A DNA stretch of 64,000 nucleotides from Adiantum capillus-veneris (lineage: Eukaryota > Streptophyta > Polypodiopsida > Polypodiales > Pteridaceae). The notes beneath the pieces are model-generated. The model had not been told where the DNA came from. It did no database searches and worked only from the letters and a program-made list of their open reading frames with translations. Of this stretch, positions 23,517-33,903 are shown in pieces. Both the position numbers and the translations under genes were made by a program. Location: the NCBI GenBank assembly GCA_014529385.2, contig CM043948.1, forward strand, positions 81,263,760 through 81,327,759, given 5' to 3'. Position 1 is the first letter of the stretch. Each line of letters begins with the position of its first letter.

Positions 23517-23740
23517 TGAAGTCGCAGAGCGGAGCGTGGGTCGACTCTCTCACACACACACACACACACACAGTGAGCTTACACAGTACAGTACGCAGAG
23601 AACTGTTAGAAGGGTTATCTCCCAATTAACTTAGTATTCACAAAGTATAAGTTAGTATATACAAAGAGTTAGAGGTAAGTGAGTTAGGCGGGCGGCCGGC
23701 CATATCCGCATAAGAGGCCACTTGGGCTTTAATCCCAACA
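23517..23740 (-). repeat. 3' LTR of copia-2
   Basis: TGAAGTCGC...TCCCAACA on the plus strand (TG...CA as read). It contains a TATATA at 23656-23661 and an AC tract at about 23551-23571. Confidence 0.95.
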
Positions 23741-23756
23741 ACCTCCCACTTAAAGT
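23741..23756 (-). other. Polypurine tract of copia-2
   Basis: Minus strand reads CTTTAAGTGGGAGGT up to the LTR TG. Same core as copia-1. Confidence 0.85.
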
Positions 23757-23824
23757 CCAATGTGGCACTTTAAGTAACTGTAAATCTATGAACATAAATG
23801 TACAAAGATTTACATGGCTGCCAT

Positions 23825-25843
23825 CTATCCAATGCCCAATAACTCACGACAATGCACAAAGCCCTCTCCTGGAAGTCCCTTTGTGAGTAGATCAGCAGGA
23901 TTGTCCTTGGTGTGGATCTTCAGCAGTTGTATCTGCTTGTCTTCAAGTACTTCCCTAATGAAGTGATATTTGACATCAATATGCTTAGTCTTCGAATGGA
24001 ACACTGGATTCTTTGCCAATTGTATAGCACTTTGACTATCACAATATAACTCTGGCATATCTACTTTGATTCCCAAGTCTGCAACCAATCTACCAAGCCA
24101 AATAGCTTCTTTGCATGCCTCATTTGCTGCAACATACTCAGCTTCAGTAGTAGACTGTGTAACACAATCTTGTAATCGAGATCGCCATGATATGGCACCT
24201 CCAGCCAATGTAAAGACATAGCCTGATGTAGATCTCCTCTTATCCAAGTCTCCTGCATAATCTGAGTCAGTGTATCCTCTGACACTCAAATCCTGACTAC
24301 CATAGCATATGCGCATACTCTTTGTATGTTTTAAGTATCTCATGATACCTTTCACTGCCTCCCAATGTTTCTTGTCGGGATTTGACATATATCTGCTAAC
24401 CACTCCCACTGCAAAGGCAATATCCAGACGTGTAGCAATCATTGCATACATCAAACTACCCACTGCAGACGCATATGGAATCTTATCCATTTCAGCCTTT
24501 TCTTCCTCAGACACAGGACAATCTTGTTTGCTAAGTTTCACATATGGTGGCAATGGAACACTCAATGCCTTTCCCTTCTCCATATTGAAACGTTGCAAAA
24601 CCTTGTCAATATACTCTGTTTGAGATAACCAAATCAACTTCTTTGATCTGTCTCTCTCAATGCGCATACCAAGTATATGACTTGCCTCACCCATGTCTTT
24701 CATGTCAAACGATTTTGCCATCTTTGACTTCAAAGCTGAAATTTCTTCCAAGTGTTTGCTAGCAATCAACATGTCATCCACATACAAAATAAGGATCAGC
24801 CAACTGCCATCCTTAGCCTTCTTTGTATATAGACAGTGATCGAACTCACTACGTTTGTAGCCTTGAGAAAGCATAAACTTGTGGAACTTATGGTACCATG
24901 CCCTCGGTGATTGTTTTAAGCCATAAAGACTCTTTAACAACTGGCATACCAAATGTTCCATGCCTTTCTCAACAAACCCTTCTGGCTGCTGCATGTAAAT
25001 TTCCACATCTAAATCACCATGCAAGAACGCTGTCTTGACATCCATTTGGTGCAACACCAAATCCAATATAGCAACCAATGCAAGAAAGCATCTCAATGTA
25101 GTCATCTTGACCACTGGAGAGAAGACTTCATCAAAGTCAATGCCTTGTTCTTGCTTAAAGCCCTTGGCAACAAGCCTTGCTTTGTACTTTGGCTGACTAT
25201 CATAAGCGGTGATCTTATACCTGTAAACCCATTTACAAGGTAGAGCCTTTTTGCCCTGTGGTAATTTAACCAACTTCCATGTCTGGTTTTTATGCAGAGC
25301 TGTCATCTCTGACTGCATGGCCAACTGCCATTTTTTCGAGTCAACCACTTGTAATGCTTCCTTGTAACAAGATGGTTCTCCGCAATCTGTGAGCATGACA
25401 TAATTTAGAGATGGCACATAACGATTAGGTGGTTTGGAGACACGCTCAGAACGTCTCACCACAACTGATTCTGCCTCTCTAGCCACTATAGGTTGTTCCT
25501 GAGCCTGACAATGCTGTCTTGATGTGCTAGCACTAGGTCCATCTTCCCTAAAGACAACTCTTCTGATCTCCTCTGTCTTCTCTGGCTTAGCGTGAAACTT
25601 GGCTTCATTGAAATGCACATCATTGCTACGAATAAGCTTTCGGGACTCAGGATCCCAAAGCTGGTAACCCATCTCGCCCGATTCTCCGTAGCCAAGAAAT
25701 ATACACTTCTTGCTCTTTGGTTCTAACTTATTTCTGAACTCCTTAGGAATATGGCTATAAGCTTCACAACCAAAGACTCTGAGATGCTTATACGAAGGTG
25801 CCTTGCCTGTCCATAGCATCTCGGCCACTACACTCTTATCCAA
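23825..25843 (-). pseudogene. Copia-2 integrase tail, reverse transcriptase, RNase H
   Basis: An open frame of 672 codons. Integrase tail HLRVFGCEAYSHIPKEF; linker SERVSKPPNRYVPS; reverse transcriptase KWVYRYKIT, KARLVAKGFKQEQG, MDVKTAFLHGDL, LKSLYGLKQSPRAWY, catalytic YVDD at 24773-24784; RNase H DSDYAGDLDKRRSTSG, TEAEYVAANEAC, LYCDSQSAIQLAKN and the end NPADLLTKGLPGEGF. All blocks are complete, so reverse transcriptase and RNase H look undamaged. It is out of frame with the upstream part because of the duplication at 25839-25860. Confidence 0.95.
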
Positions 25844-27183
25844 AACCCTTCCAGAACCCTACTAGGAGACCTGTTGATCAAATGGACTGCTGTAGCCACT
25901 GCTTCCGCCCAAAATCCATCAGGCAACTCAGCATTTGACAACATGCTTCTGACCTTCTCTTGTATGGTCCTATTCATACGTTCTGCAACCCCATTCTGTG
26001 AAGGATTATATGGTGCAGTAAGTTCTCGCTTAATCCCTTTTGCTTCACAAAAGTCTTGAAAAGCTTTGGAAACGTACTCTCCACCATTGTCAGTTCTCAA
26101 GCACTTCAGCTTCTGACCACTCTGATTCTCCACCAGCTGCAAGAATGTCTTAAAGACCTTGAGCACCTCATCCTTGTGCTTCAAGAAGTAAACCCATACT
26201 TTGCGAGAATAGTCATCTATGAATGTACAAAAGTACGCTGCTCCCCCTAGTGACAAACTAGGCATTGGTCCACATAGATCACTGTGTACAAGAGCTAACC
26301 GTTTGTCCCTACGATTCCTCTTTGATCTGTGCGGTTCCCGTGTTTGCTTACCATAAACACAATGCTCACAAAACTCGAAATCTTGAAATGAAAAGCCAGG
26401 CAAATAACCATAATGAGAAAGTATTTCCATTCCTCTTTTTGACATATGTCCCAACCTACGATGCCACAGTGACACACTTGGCTGCTCAATCACATTAATT
26501 ACATGGGTTTTAACCTCTGAAACATGTAAAGTGTACAGAGTTCCTGACTTGCTGCCATGTGCTACAGTCATCGAACCTTTGGAGATCTTCCAAGTGCTGT
26601 TCCCAAAAACTGTCACATAACTCGCATCATCCAACTTCCCTGTACTAATCAAGCTCTTTCGGATTGCTGGAACATGTCTGACATTCTTGAGCCATAAAGA
26701 AGAGCCATTCTGAAACTTCAACTGCACATCTCCCACTCCAAGTATGTCACAAACCTGCTCATTGCCAAGTCTGACATAATCTTTAGTAGCCACATATGAT
26801 GTAAACCACTCTTTGTGCAGAGAAACATGTAAAGATGCCCCTGAGTCGATAATCCAATCACTCATAGCATGTCCATCCTCTACAGTCAAGAAAACAGAAT
26901 CAAGATTGCTTGTAAGGAAGATGTCACCAGCTGCTATACCAGAATCACTGTCTAAACCAGATCCTGTGACATTCACCTCTTCAATCTTCACTGAACTCTT
27001 CTTTTCATCTTGCTCAGAACTCTTTGTTTTTCCTTTTTCTTGTTTCCACTTCGTACAGTCTCGCTTCATGTGACCCTTCTTGCCACAATGGTAGCATTCT
27101 ATGTCATCCTTTGACTTCGAATCACGAGACTTACTTCGGTTTTGTGCCTTCTTACCCTTCTTCTCTTTAAACTGTTGTCTCCC
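25828..27183 (-). pseudogene. Copia-2 zinc knuckle, protease and integrase
   Basis: The frame continues from the gag stop. Zinc knuckle CYHCGKKGHMKRDC near 27059-27100; protease WIIDSGASLHVS (DSG active site) about 75 residues later; pre-integrase LWHRRLGHMSKRGME; integrase HSDLCGPMPS, FIDDYSRKVWVYF, LRTDNGGEYVSKAF and NGVAERMNRTI (D,D,E all present), ending INRSPSRVLEGFW before the shifted TAA-like end. Catalytic residues are intact, in contrast to copia-1. Confidence 0.92.
25839..25860. repeat. 11-bp tandem duplication causing the copia-2 frameshift
   Basis: TCCAAAACCCT (25839-25849) followed by TCCAGAACCCT (25850-25860), one mismatch. Removing one unit would put the integrase and RT frames together after the codons for SPSRVL. 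The mechanism is inferred. Confidence 0.8.
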
Positions 27184-27810
27184 TCAAACGACCAAAGCAC
27201 TATTGCCTTTGCCTTTGTCAATGTTCTTCCTGTTCACTTCCTCTGTGAGCAAGCTGCCTTCTACATTGGCACTTGTAAGACCTTCTGGCGCGACAGAATT
27301 ACTTAACGTTGTACGAAAAGTATCCCAACTGTCTGGCAAAGTGATTAAGAGAAACATAGCCTTCACTGAATCTGGAAAGACTATCTCCTGTGCTGTTAAC
27401 TGGCTGAAAATTGTGTGAAATTCATTCAGATGATTTGACATGGCTGTCCCTTCCTTCATCTTCAAATCCACCAATTTCTTGATCCAGTAAATCTGAGAAG
27501 CAGCACTTTGTTTCTCGTACATACCACATAGCTTTTGCCATACGCCATACACTGTAGTCTCTTCTGCTACATTGAAGTAAACATTTTCTGCCAGTGTCAG
27601 CATGATTGTGGAACAAGCTAACTCGTCAAGCTCTTCCCACTCATCTTCAGCCATAAATTCTGGTCTCTCCCCTTTGAGCTTCAGTGGCTTCACTTGTTTT
27701 TTCTGCACCAAAACCTGCCAAATCTGCTTCTTCCAGAATGGAAAGTTTGTGCCATCCAGCTTCTTTATGTTGTAAAGAGTCTCACTTTGAGAAGATTCCA
27801 TATCTGCCAA
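27184..27810 (-). pseudogene. Copia-2 gag
   Basis: 208 codons from ATG at 27810 (MADMESSQSETLYN) with the typical LDGTNFPFWKKQI start and LITLPDSWDTF block. It ends at a TGA (27184-27186); the next codons, in the same frame, carry on into the zinc knuckle, so the stop is a point lesion, probably CGA to TGA. Confidence 0.93.
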
Positions 27811-28850
27811 ACTGTTTACTCCTGAGAAAAATCCGGCAGAGTTTCCCCTGTAAACTGGCCTCTGTACACAGTAAACAAGCTGTAATCAACAAGCTGAACA
27901 CCTCTCCTCAGGAACTGTCAGTATTTTTAAAATTTTTGACAGAGTCTCCCCTGTAAACTGAGCTCTGGGAACCAAAAGATAGCTCAAAAAACAATCATAA
28001 ATAGCTGACCAGTGACAAATCTAAAAAATCTCTGTAATATGTTGTCCTGTAAGCATACACTGTCTCCTCTCTGGGCGATGACAGAACCTGTATCTGTCTC
28101 AAGACTAAACCCTGAACAATGCCTCAACGGCCTGACGCATAAGATGCAATCCAGTGTCTACACAAAGTCATACATCCTAAGGGATAAAAGTCGTCGAAGA
28201 GGATGCGTGTAGAGGGGAACTCCAGCAACCTAATCCACCTCACACTGGGTAACCCAGCCCCCAGTGCTTGGCTTCAAAAAACCTCACACACGACCCTCTC
28301 AGATGGCTCAGCAAACTGCCCAGAACTAGCATACATCCTATAATAGACCAATCACTGTCCTATGACTGCTGCGGCGGCCTGTCTGCTAGCGTGACTCACA
28401 ACTAGCAGACCCACAATCACAGTACATCAATCTGCAATACATGCCAGTGGTGTCAAGCCGTCGTATGGCCACACCTCCCCTGGAACCTGGCAAGCACAAG
28501 AAGTAGCAATGCAGACTGCAATATATATATCTGATGATATATATGTGTACCTGGTCTATAGATGATGCTCTGAAGACGAATAAGTGATGTATGTCGATGT
28601 TGATATTGATGTCGACCACCTCCTGCTTGCCAATCTACACAAGACGGATTTCTTTGCGGCTGAAATCTATCTTCTGCTGTAGTGCTCAGAACGAAATTTT
28701 GAGGGCATAAACGGCTTCGAAAGGGGGCTAAAACTCCAGGTCGCCTTCTGGAAACGCTCCCGGAACGCCGAGTGTGAATTTTCGAACTCCGGATCCAGAA
28801 TCTGCCGGAAAAGTGCACGCGCGCGATTGCGCAAATCCGCACTGAACCAA
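27811..28850 (-). other. Long untranslated leader of copia-2
   Basis: About 1 kb between primer-binding site and gag with no coding signal on the element strand. It is long for a 5.6-kb copia element. No packaging signal can be assigned by eye. Confidence 0.7.
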
Positions 28851-28863
28851 GGCTCTGATACCA
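28851..28863 (-). other. Primer-binding site of copia-2
   Basis: TGGTATCAGAGCC on the minus strand, two bases inside the 5' LTR end; matches plant initiator tRNA-Met. Confidence 0.95.
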
Positions 28864-28865
28864 AT

Positions 28866-29085
28866 TGAAGTCGCGGAGCGGAGCGTGGGTCGACTCTCAC
28901 ACACACACACACACACAGTGAGCTTACACAGTACAGTACACAGAGAACTGTTAGAAGGGTTATCTCCCAATTAACTTAGTATTCACAAAGTATAAGTTAG
29001 TATATACAAAGAGTTAGAGGTAAGTGAGTTAGGCGGGCGGCCGGCCATATCCGCATAAGAGGCCACTTGGGCTTTAATCCCAACA
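28866..29085 (-). repeat. 5' LTR of copia-2
   Basis: 220 bp, TG...CA, with the TATA box at 29001-29006. Differs from the 3' LTR at two bases (G/A near 28875, A/G near 28940) and in AC repeat length. Confidence 0.95.
29001..29006 (-). promoter_or_regulatory. TATA box of copia-2
   Basis: TATATA about 80 bp into the LTR on the element strand, the likely promoter of the genomic RNA. Confidence 0.6.
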
Positions 29086-29090
29086 ATAGG
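29086..29090. repeat. Right target duplication of copia-2 (ATAGG)
   Basis: Perfect match to 23512-23516. Confidence 0.95.
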
Positions 29091-29341
29091 AATCAGGCAA
29101 GCCATTGGGCTAATGAATGCTCAATGGACCCCTTGGGAGACTGTCCAATAGTCTTCTAGAGAGCCTATTTTCTATTGGTTCTTTTATCAAGTGTTCTTAA
29201 ATGAATTAAACTGAATTTACTCTAGTCTAATTCTCATTGGTCCACCTCTATGTCGTCCACTAGGATTTGAATGCACCTTGGGGGCAACTGGGGTAGGAAG
29301 CCGACATGTGTCCACTATGCCCTTATTGTGTAAAGGGAGCT

Positions 29342-29345
<4 letters not shown>

Positions 29346-29391
<46 letters not shown>
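29346..29391. repeat. (GA)n tract in LTR A
   Basis: 23 GA units. LTR B carries GTGTGTGCGTGTGTG at the same place (about 58619-58634). Confidence 0.95.
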
Positions 29392-29393
<2 letters not shown>

Positions 29394-29770
29394 TTTCTCT
29401 CTCATCCCCTACAAATTGGTCTCCCCCCCTCCTTCCTAGGGATGTGGGAAAACTTGTTAGTCTTCCCCAACACCATCCAATTCCCCCACACTTTGGCCAT
29501 TGGACATTACTTTTGAATTTTGGAACCTTAGCATTTTGGAAGTCTTAATGGGCTAAACCTTAGGATCTTTGAAGCCCATTGATGCACATTGCTCTTTTGT
29601 AGATGGCCCCCCTTTGGATCCCTATTTTCCCTCCTTTGGATCCCTACTATGATCGGTCTGCCAGCCTAACCAATATTCTAGCTTTTTCTCCCCTAGCACT
29701 TCCCCATATTAAATGATCAGTTTAACATGAGAAAATCATTTAGGATAATTAGATATTAGTTAATATGACA

Positions 29771-30189
29771 TTACCTCTCTCTTAAAATCATAGTCGTCCT
29801 TGACTATGATGTAGAGACGATAAAGCCTAGTCATTAGTCCATTGCTAGCGGGTAGAAGATCCCTATTTTACCCTACAACATCGGCCTAGAATGGATGACT
29901 AGTCCATTTAGTGCTTGAGAGTGTTAGCTTCCGCAAGCATGTCTACACATTAGTCCGTATCAATATTCCATAGTAGAGTGAAAAGCTCTACTTGGTGTTC
30001 GAGAGACTTCGTTGCCACGAACATGATCCTAAGCATGCATACTCATTAACATGTGACCACTATAAAGAAAAAGAGAGTCTTATAAGACAAAATTTACATT
30101 TTCTTACTCTAGGGAATCATTGTAAGCATTGACAAGGTTTAGGTTATCCTTTGATTGTATGCCTTGCATACATCTACCATCTTCAAAAT
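29771..30189 (-). other. 3' tail and polypurine tract of G
   Basis: Minus strand reads AAGAGAGAGGTAA next to the LTR TG at 29770, a purine-rich priming tract. The remaining ~400 bp shows no coding signal. Confidence 0.7.
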
Positions 30190-32463
30190 GATAGTTCTTA
30201 AATACAGTTGGATAATCTTACCGCCTCTCACTACCTTGTCTTCATGTCAGAGAATGGACTCGGGCTGCAGCACCTCTTCTTGGTCCTCGATCTCCGGTGG
30301 ATCTTCAATAGTTGGTTCTTGAGGTGGTTCTCCTTTGTAAGGCTTTAGTAGGCTCACATGAAAAGCATTGTGTATGAGCCAATGACCGGGCAACTTGAGT
30401 TGGTAGGCCATCTCATTGATTGGTCTAAGAATCTGGAAGGGACGATAGTACCTTTTTGCTAACTTAGCATAGTACTTTTGGTGTCCCATAGGATTCTTGC
30501 CTGTCGTGTGCCTTAATCGAGCCTTGGGAAATTTAAGCAAGACCAAATTATTATTTTTAAAGGCTTGAGCTCTTCTGTGCTTATAGCAATAACCTTTTGC
30601 CTTTGCAGTGAGATAGAGATAATAGCATCCTTAATCTTTTAGAAAGATTATTGTAGGTCTCACCTATACTCATCAATGAAGATCTTCCCGTGTACCTTAA
30701 GTAGCATGGGACTTTTAGATCTTCCCTCAATTACCTCGAAAGGTGATTTTTTGGTGGAGGTATGTATAGTGTTATTGTAGGCGTACTCCACTAACGGGGT
30801 AAGTACTTCTCCCATTGGGACCTTTGATATACTTCCGTTACATAGGCTTTTAGTAGATGAAGAATTGTTAGGTTAGCTATTTCACTTTGGCCATCCATTT
30901 GCGGGTGATAGGCCGCAGAGAAGTTTAGCCTTGTCCCTAAATTCTCAAAGAGACCCTTCCAGAAATTACTGGTCATTGTAGGATCTCTATCCAACACTAT
31001 GGACATGGGCAAGCCATGGTACTTGAAGATTTGTGATATGAAGAGGGTTGCCATTTGATGGGCTTTGATAGAATTTTTGACAGGTATAAAATGAGCTTGT
31101 TTACTGAACTTGTCTCCTATCGTCCATATTACTATAATCCCATGGATATACTTAGGCAATCGAAAGATAAAATCCATGGATATGCTCTCCCATGGTGAAT
31201 TAGAGATTGGCAAAGGTTGAAGGAATCCAAGTTGCTTCCCTCTGTCATGTCAAACTTTGCCTTTTGGCATACCACATATTTAGAAACATACTCTTGTATG
31301 TTTGCTTTCATGGTAGGCCAATAGAAACATGTTTCTATCCCTTTTAGGGTAGACTAAATCCCTATATGCCCCGCATAAGGAAGAGCATGAGATTCATATA
31401 TTACTTTCTCACGTAGCGAGAAAGTAACACATCGCCTATTGCCATAGAGAAAATAACCATCTTGTAAGGTAAATGGTTCTTCTTTCTTCCCTAGTGCAAG
31501 GGTTGAAATCACATCTCTAAAATCCAGATTAATAGCGTAATCAACAATGTAAGCAATATGAAAATGAAATTGCGAAAGGAAATTTTCCCACCTCATTTGT
31601 TTGTCGGAGAGCTTGGTCATCGTCATGAAGCACTTAAGGCCTTGGTGATCTGTCTGCAGAATGAAAGGAGTCCCCAATAAATAGTGCTTCCACGAGTCTA
31701 AGGCATGAAGAACTCCAAGGAGTTCTTTTTCATACATGCCTAGGGCTTGCTCAACAAGGTCAAGCCTTTTGACTTTTGTAGGCTATGACGTGCCCTTCTT
31801 GGAGTAAAACAACTCCAAGGCAATCACCACAAGCATCACATTGGACCTCAAATGGTTTTGAGAGATCTAGCAATGTAGCACAAGCTGAGAGATAATCTTT
31901 TTTTTAGCTTTTCAAAAGCATTGTTCTCCTTGGTAGACCATGTATACCTAATGTTTTTCTTTGTTAGGTCATGTAATGATCCCGCAATTTGTGAGAACTT
32001 TTCTATGAAGCGTCTATAGTATGCACACATACCTATAAAGCTTCTTAGTTCATGTAGATTCCTTGGATTAGGCCATCCTTTTATTACCTCTAACTTTGAT
32101 GGATCCATTTGGATGCCATCTTGAGAGATAATGTGACCTAGATACTGAATCTCTTGTAAGAAAAACTCACTTTTCTTTTATTAATATAAAGTTTATTCTC
32201 TCTTAAAACTTGAAATATTACCTGGAGGTGTTGCTTGTGTTCGTCTAGTGAATTAGAGTAGATGAATATATCATCAAAGAACACTCTAGAAAAGGTTTGT
32301 TGAGGCCTGAATAGCTTCTCCATCAAGCGGTTAAATGTGGCTGGTGCATTGGTCAAATCAAAAGGCAAGACAATATATTCGTGAAGACCAAACGTAGTGC
32401 GAAATGCGGTCTTTACAATGTCTTGATCAACTATCCTTATTTGATGGTAGCCACTTTTTAGGT
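30190..32463 (-). pseudogene. G pol, 3' part: RT end, RNase H, integrase, chromodomain start
   Basis: From right to left: reverse transcriptase IDLKSGYHQIRI, MPFDLTNAPATFNRLM, VFFDDIFIYS (catalytic F-x-DD), KLEVIKGWPNP, FIGMCAYYRRFI; RNase H YEKELLGVLHAL and LQTDHQGLK; integrase MDFIFRLPK, VLDRDPTMTSNFW and HPQMDGQSEIAN (D,D,E); then [20 protein letters not shown] with [13 protein letters not shown] and the chromodomain opening [14 protein letters not shown] follows where further chromodomain-like residues (HEDKVVRGGKIIQLY) continue in frame. At least six stops or shifts. The C-terminal layout is that of plant chromoviruses. Confidence 0.9.
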
Positions 32464-32468
32464 CAATC
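32464..32468. repeat. Left target duplication of T (CAATC)
   Basis: CAATC before the LTR start TGTTAACCC; second copy at 54624-54628. Confidence 0.93.
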
Positions 32469-32766
32469 TGTTAACCCTCGTGGCTCACGGACACCCTATC
32501 GCCTACGACGGACGCCGTACTATTTATTTAGTAGAGTCAGGCACCGGGCTTGTCAGTCCAATAGGAAAAGGGTAGAGTGATCACCGATGAGAGGCGCACT
32601 CTAACTGGAACACGCAAGGGTTAGTTGGCTAAGCATGGGCGCCCAAATGTGAATGGGGCGAGCTCATATAAAAGTCACCTAAACCTAAAATTGACCTATT
32701 CTCTCAGTGTGCAATAGAAGAAGTGCTCTTGCCCTATCTCCATCCCCATCTCCATTGTGTGCTCAC

Positions 32767-32816
<50 letters not shown>

Positions 32817-33049
32817 TTGAGGGAGAGAGGGAGAGAGTGTGTGTGTGATCGAGCATTGCGACGGCACCTGTGGCGGCAAGGCGGTTGAGCGCATTACGGC
32901 GGCGGCTCCCTCTTCTTCGCGGCGAGGTGAATGACACACCCCTGCTCTCTGTGAGCTTGCTAGGCCTGCTAGTTGTGTGCTTGTAGCCTTCGTGGCTCAC
33001 ACACGGTGCTTGACAAGTCCTTAGCTCCGACACATGCGGAAGACGCGCA
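32469..33049 (+). repeat. 5' LTR of T
   Basis: TGTTAACCCTCGTGG...GACGCGCA. TATA box at 32667, GT tract 32769-32815. It lacks about 28 bp and some GT units present in the 3' LTR. Confidence 0.93.
32667..32674 (+). promoter_or_regulatory. TATA box of T
   Basis: TATAAAAG about 200 bp into the LTR; identical at 54166-54173 in the 3' LTR. Confidence 0.7.
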
Positions 33050-33055
33050 CATTTT

Positions 33056-33073
33056 TGGTGCTGTTTTCGGGGA
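33056..33073 (+). other. Degenerate tRNA-Asp-type primer-binding site of T
   Basis: TGGTGCTGTTTTCGGGGA matches 14 of 18 bases of the TGGCGCCGTTGCCGGGGA site used by many plant Athila/Tat elements (recalled from family knowledge). Three of four differences are C to T. Confidence 0.65.
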
Positions 33074-33159
33074 GTTTCCCTGCACCAAGCTCCGAGAAGC
33101 ACTCTGTGCTGCCCTGTGGAGACACCAAGCTTAAGTAGGAAGGTTGTGATGTGTCGTGG

Positions 33160-33390
33160 GTTAGCTCATTTCGTTTTCTGCACAGTTAGCTCATTTCGAT
33201 TTCTGCACAAAAACAAAGAATATTTGTTCATTTGGTTTTCTGCACAGCTAGTTCATTTCGTTCTCTGCACAGCTAGTCCATTTCGTTTTCTGCACAAAAA
33301 TAGAGAATATTTCCTCATTACATTTTTTGCACAGCTAGACCATTTCGATTTTTGCAATAAACAGAGAATATTTCGTTTTCCACACAGAAA
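33160..33390 (+). repeat. ~63-bp tandem repeats in the T leader
   Basis: Alternating units built on GCTCATTTCGTTTTCTGCACA: a short unit ending CACAG and a longer one ending in AAAA-AGAGAATATT. About three and a half short-plus-long pairs with base changes. Non-coding. Confidence 0.75.
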
Positions 33391-33903
33391 AACAGAAAAT
33401 TAAAAAAACAAAAATGACAGAAAACGTGAAAAATACAATGGCTAAAAAATAAATTTGATTTATTAGCAGTGGGGAATATTTTAAGTTTGTCCAAAAAGGT
33501 AGATCGAGATCATTTGATGAGCTTGAGCTTAGGCTTGGGCTTGGGCTTGGGCTTGGTCTTATGATATAAGGTAAATGCTATTCACTATATATAGGCTAGT
33601 GCTCAAGTGAAAGGAGAAAGCATGTGGGGCAAAGCCTTCACCTTTCCCTCCACAAGTCACCCTTCAACTTTCTATTTTAAGAACTAGGAGAAATTGATTG
33701 TTTTAGGGATTTTGGGAGCTTCCGATAGTCAAACATTGTTCTATAAAGTGCGCCTAGATCTCCTAAGCGATACGCTCGTTTCGAGCTATCACACGTCCCA
33801 ATCCGTTTTTTGACCCTCAAAAAACATCAAAAACAAGAAAAAATCAAGTAGAAAACAGGGTGCAAAACACCCACAAAACAAAGCAAGTAACCTTTTAGGG
33901 TAC
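33391..33903 (+). other. T leader, no gene seen
   Basis: AT-rich, with a GGCTTG mini-repeat near 33530-33556. No frame of note before gag. Confidence 0.6.

Larger units (their letters stand above)
23517..29085 (-). mobile_element. Copia-2: young, nearly intact Ty1/copia element
   Basis: 5569 bp with two short LTRs (23517-23740 and 28866-29085), primer-binding site, polypurine tract and full gag-protease-integrase-RT-RNase H on the minus strand, flanked by the perfect duplication ATAGG. The LTRs differ by two substitutions and a 4-bp AC-repeat indel, so insertion is recent relative to its neighbours. Only two coding lesions are seen: one TGA in gag and one frameshift in integrase. Confidence 0.97.
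22580..29770 (-). repeat. LTR A of G, split by copia-2
   Basis: Two pieces, 22580-23511 and 29091-29770 (about 1.6 kb together, with one copy of the ATAGG target at 23512-23516). Minus-strand start TGTCATATTAAC at 29770, end GTTACA at 22580. It aligns throughout with LTR B. A GA tract (29346-29391) sits where LTR B has a short GT tract. Confidence 0.9.

Noticed and set aside
28386-28970. Minus-strand open frames of 77-129 codons in the copia-2 leader
   Set aside because: They overlap each other and the LTR, have no domain, and lie in the untranslated leader between primer-binding site and gag.
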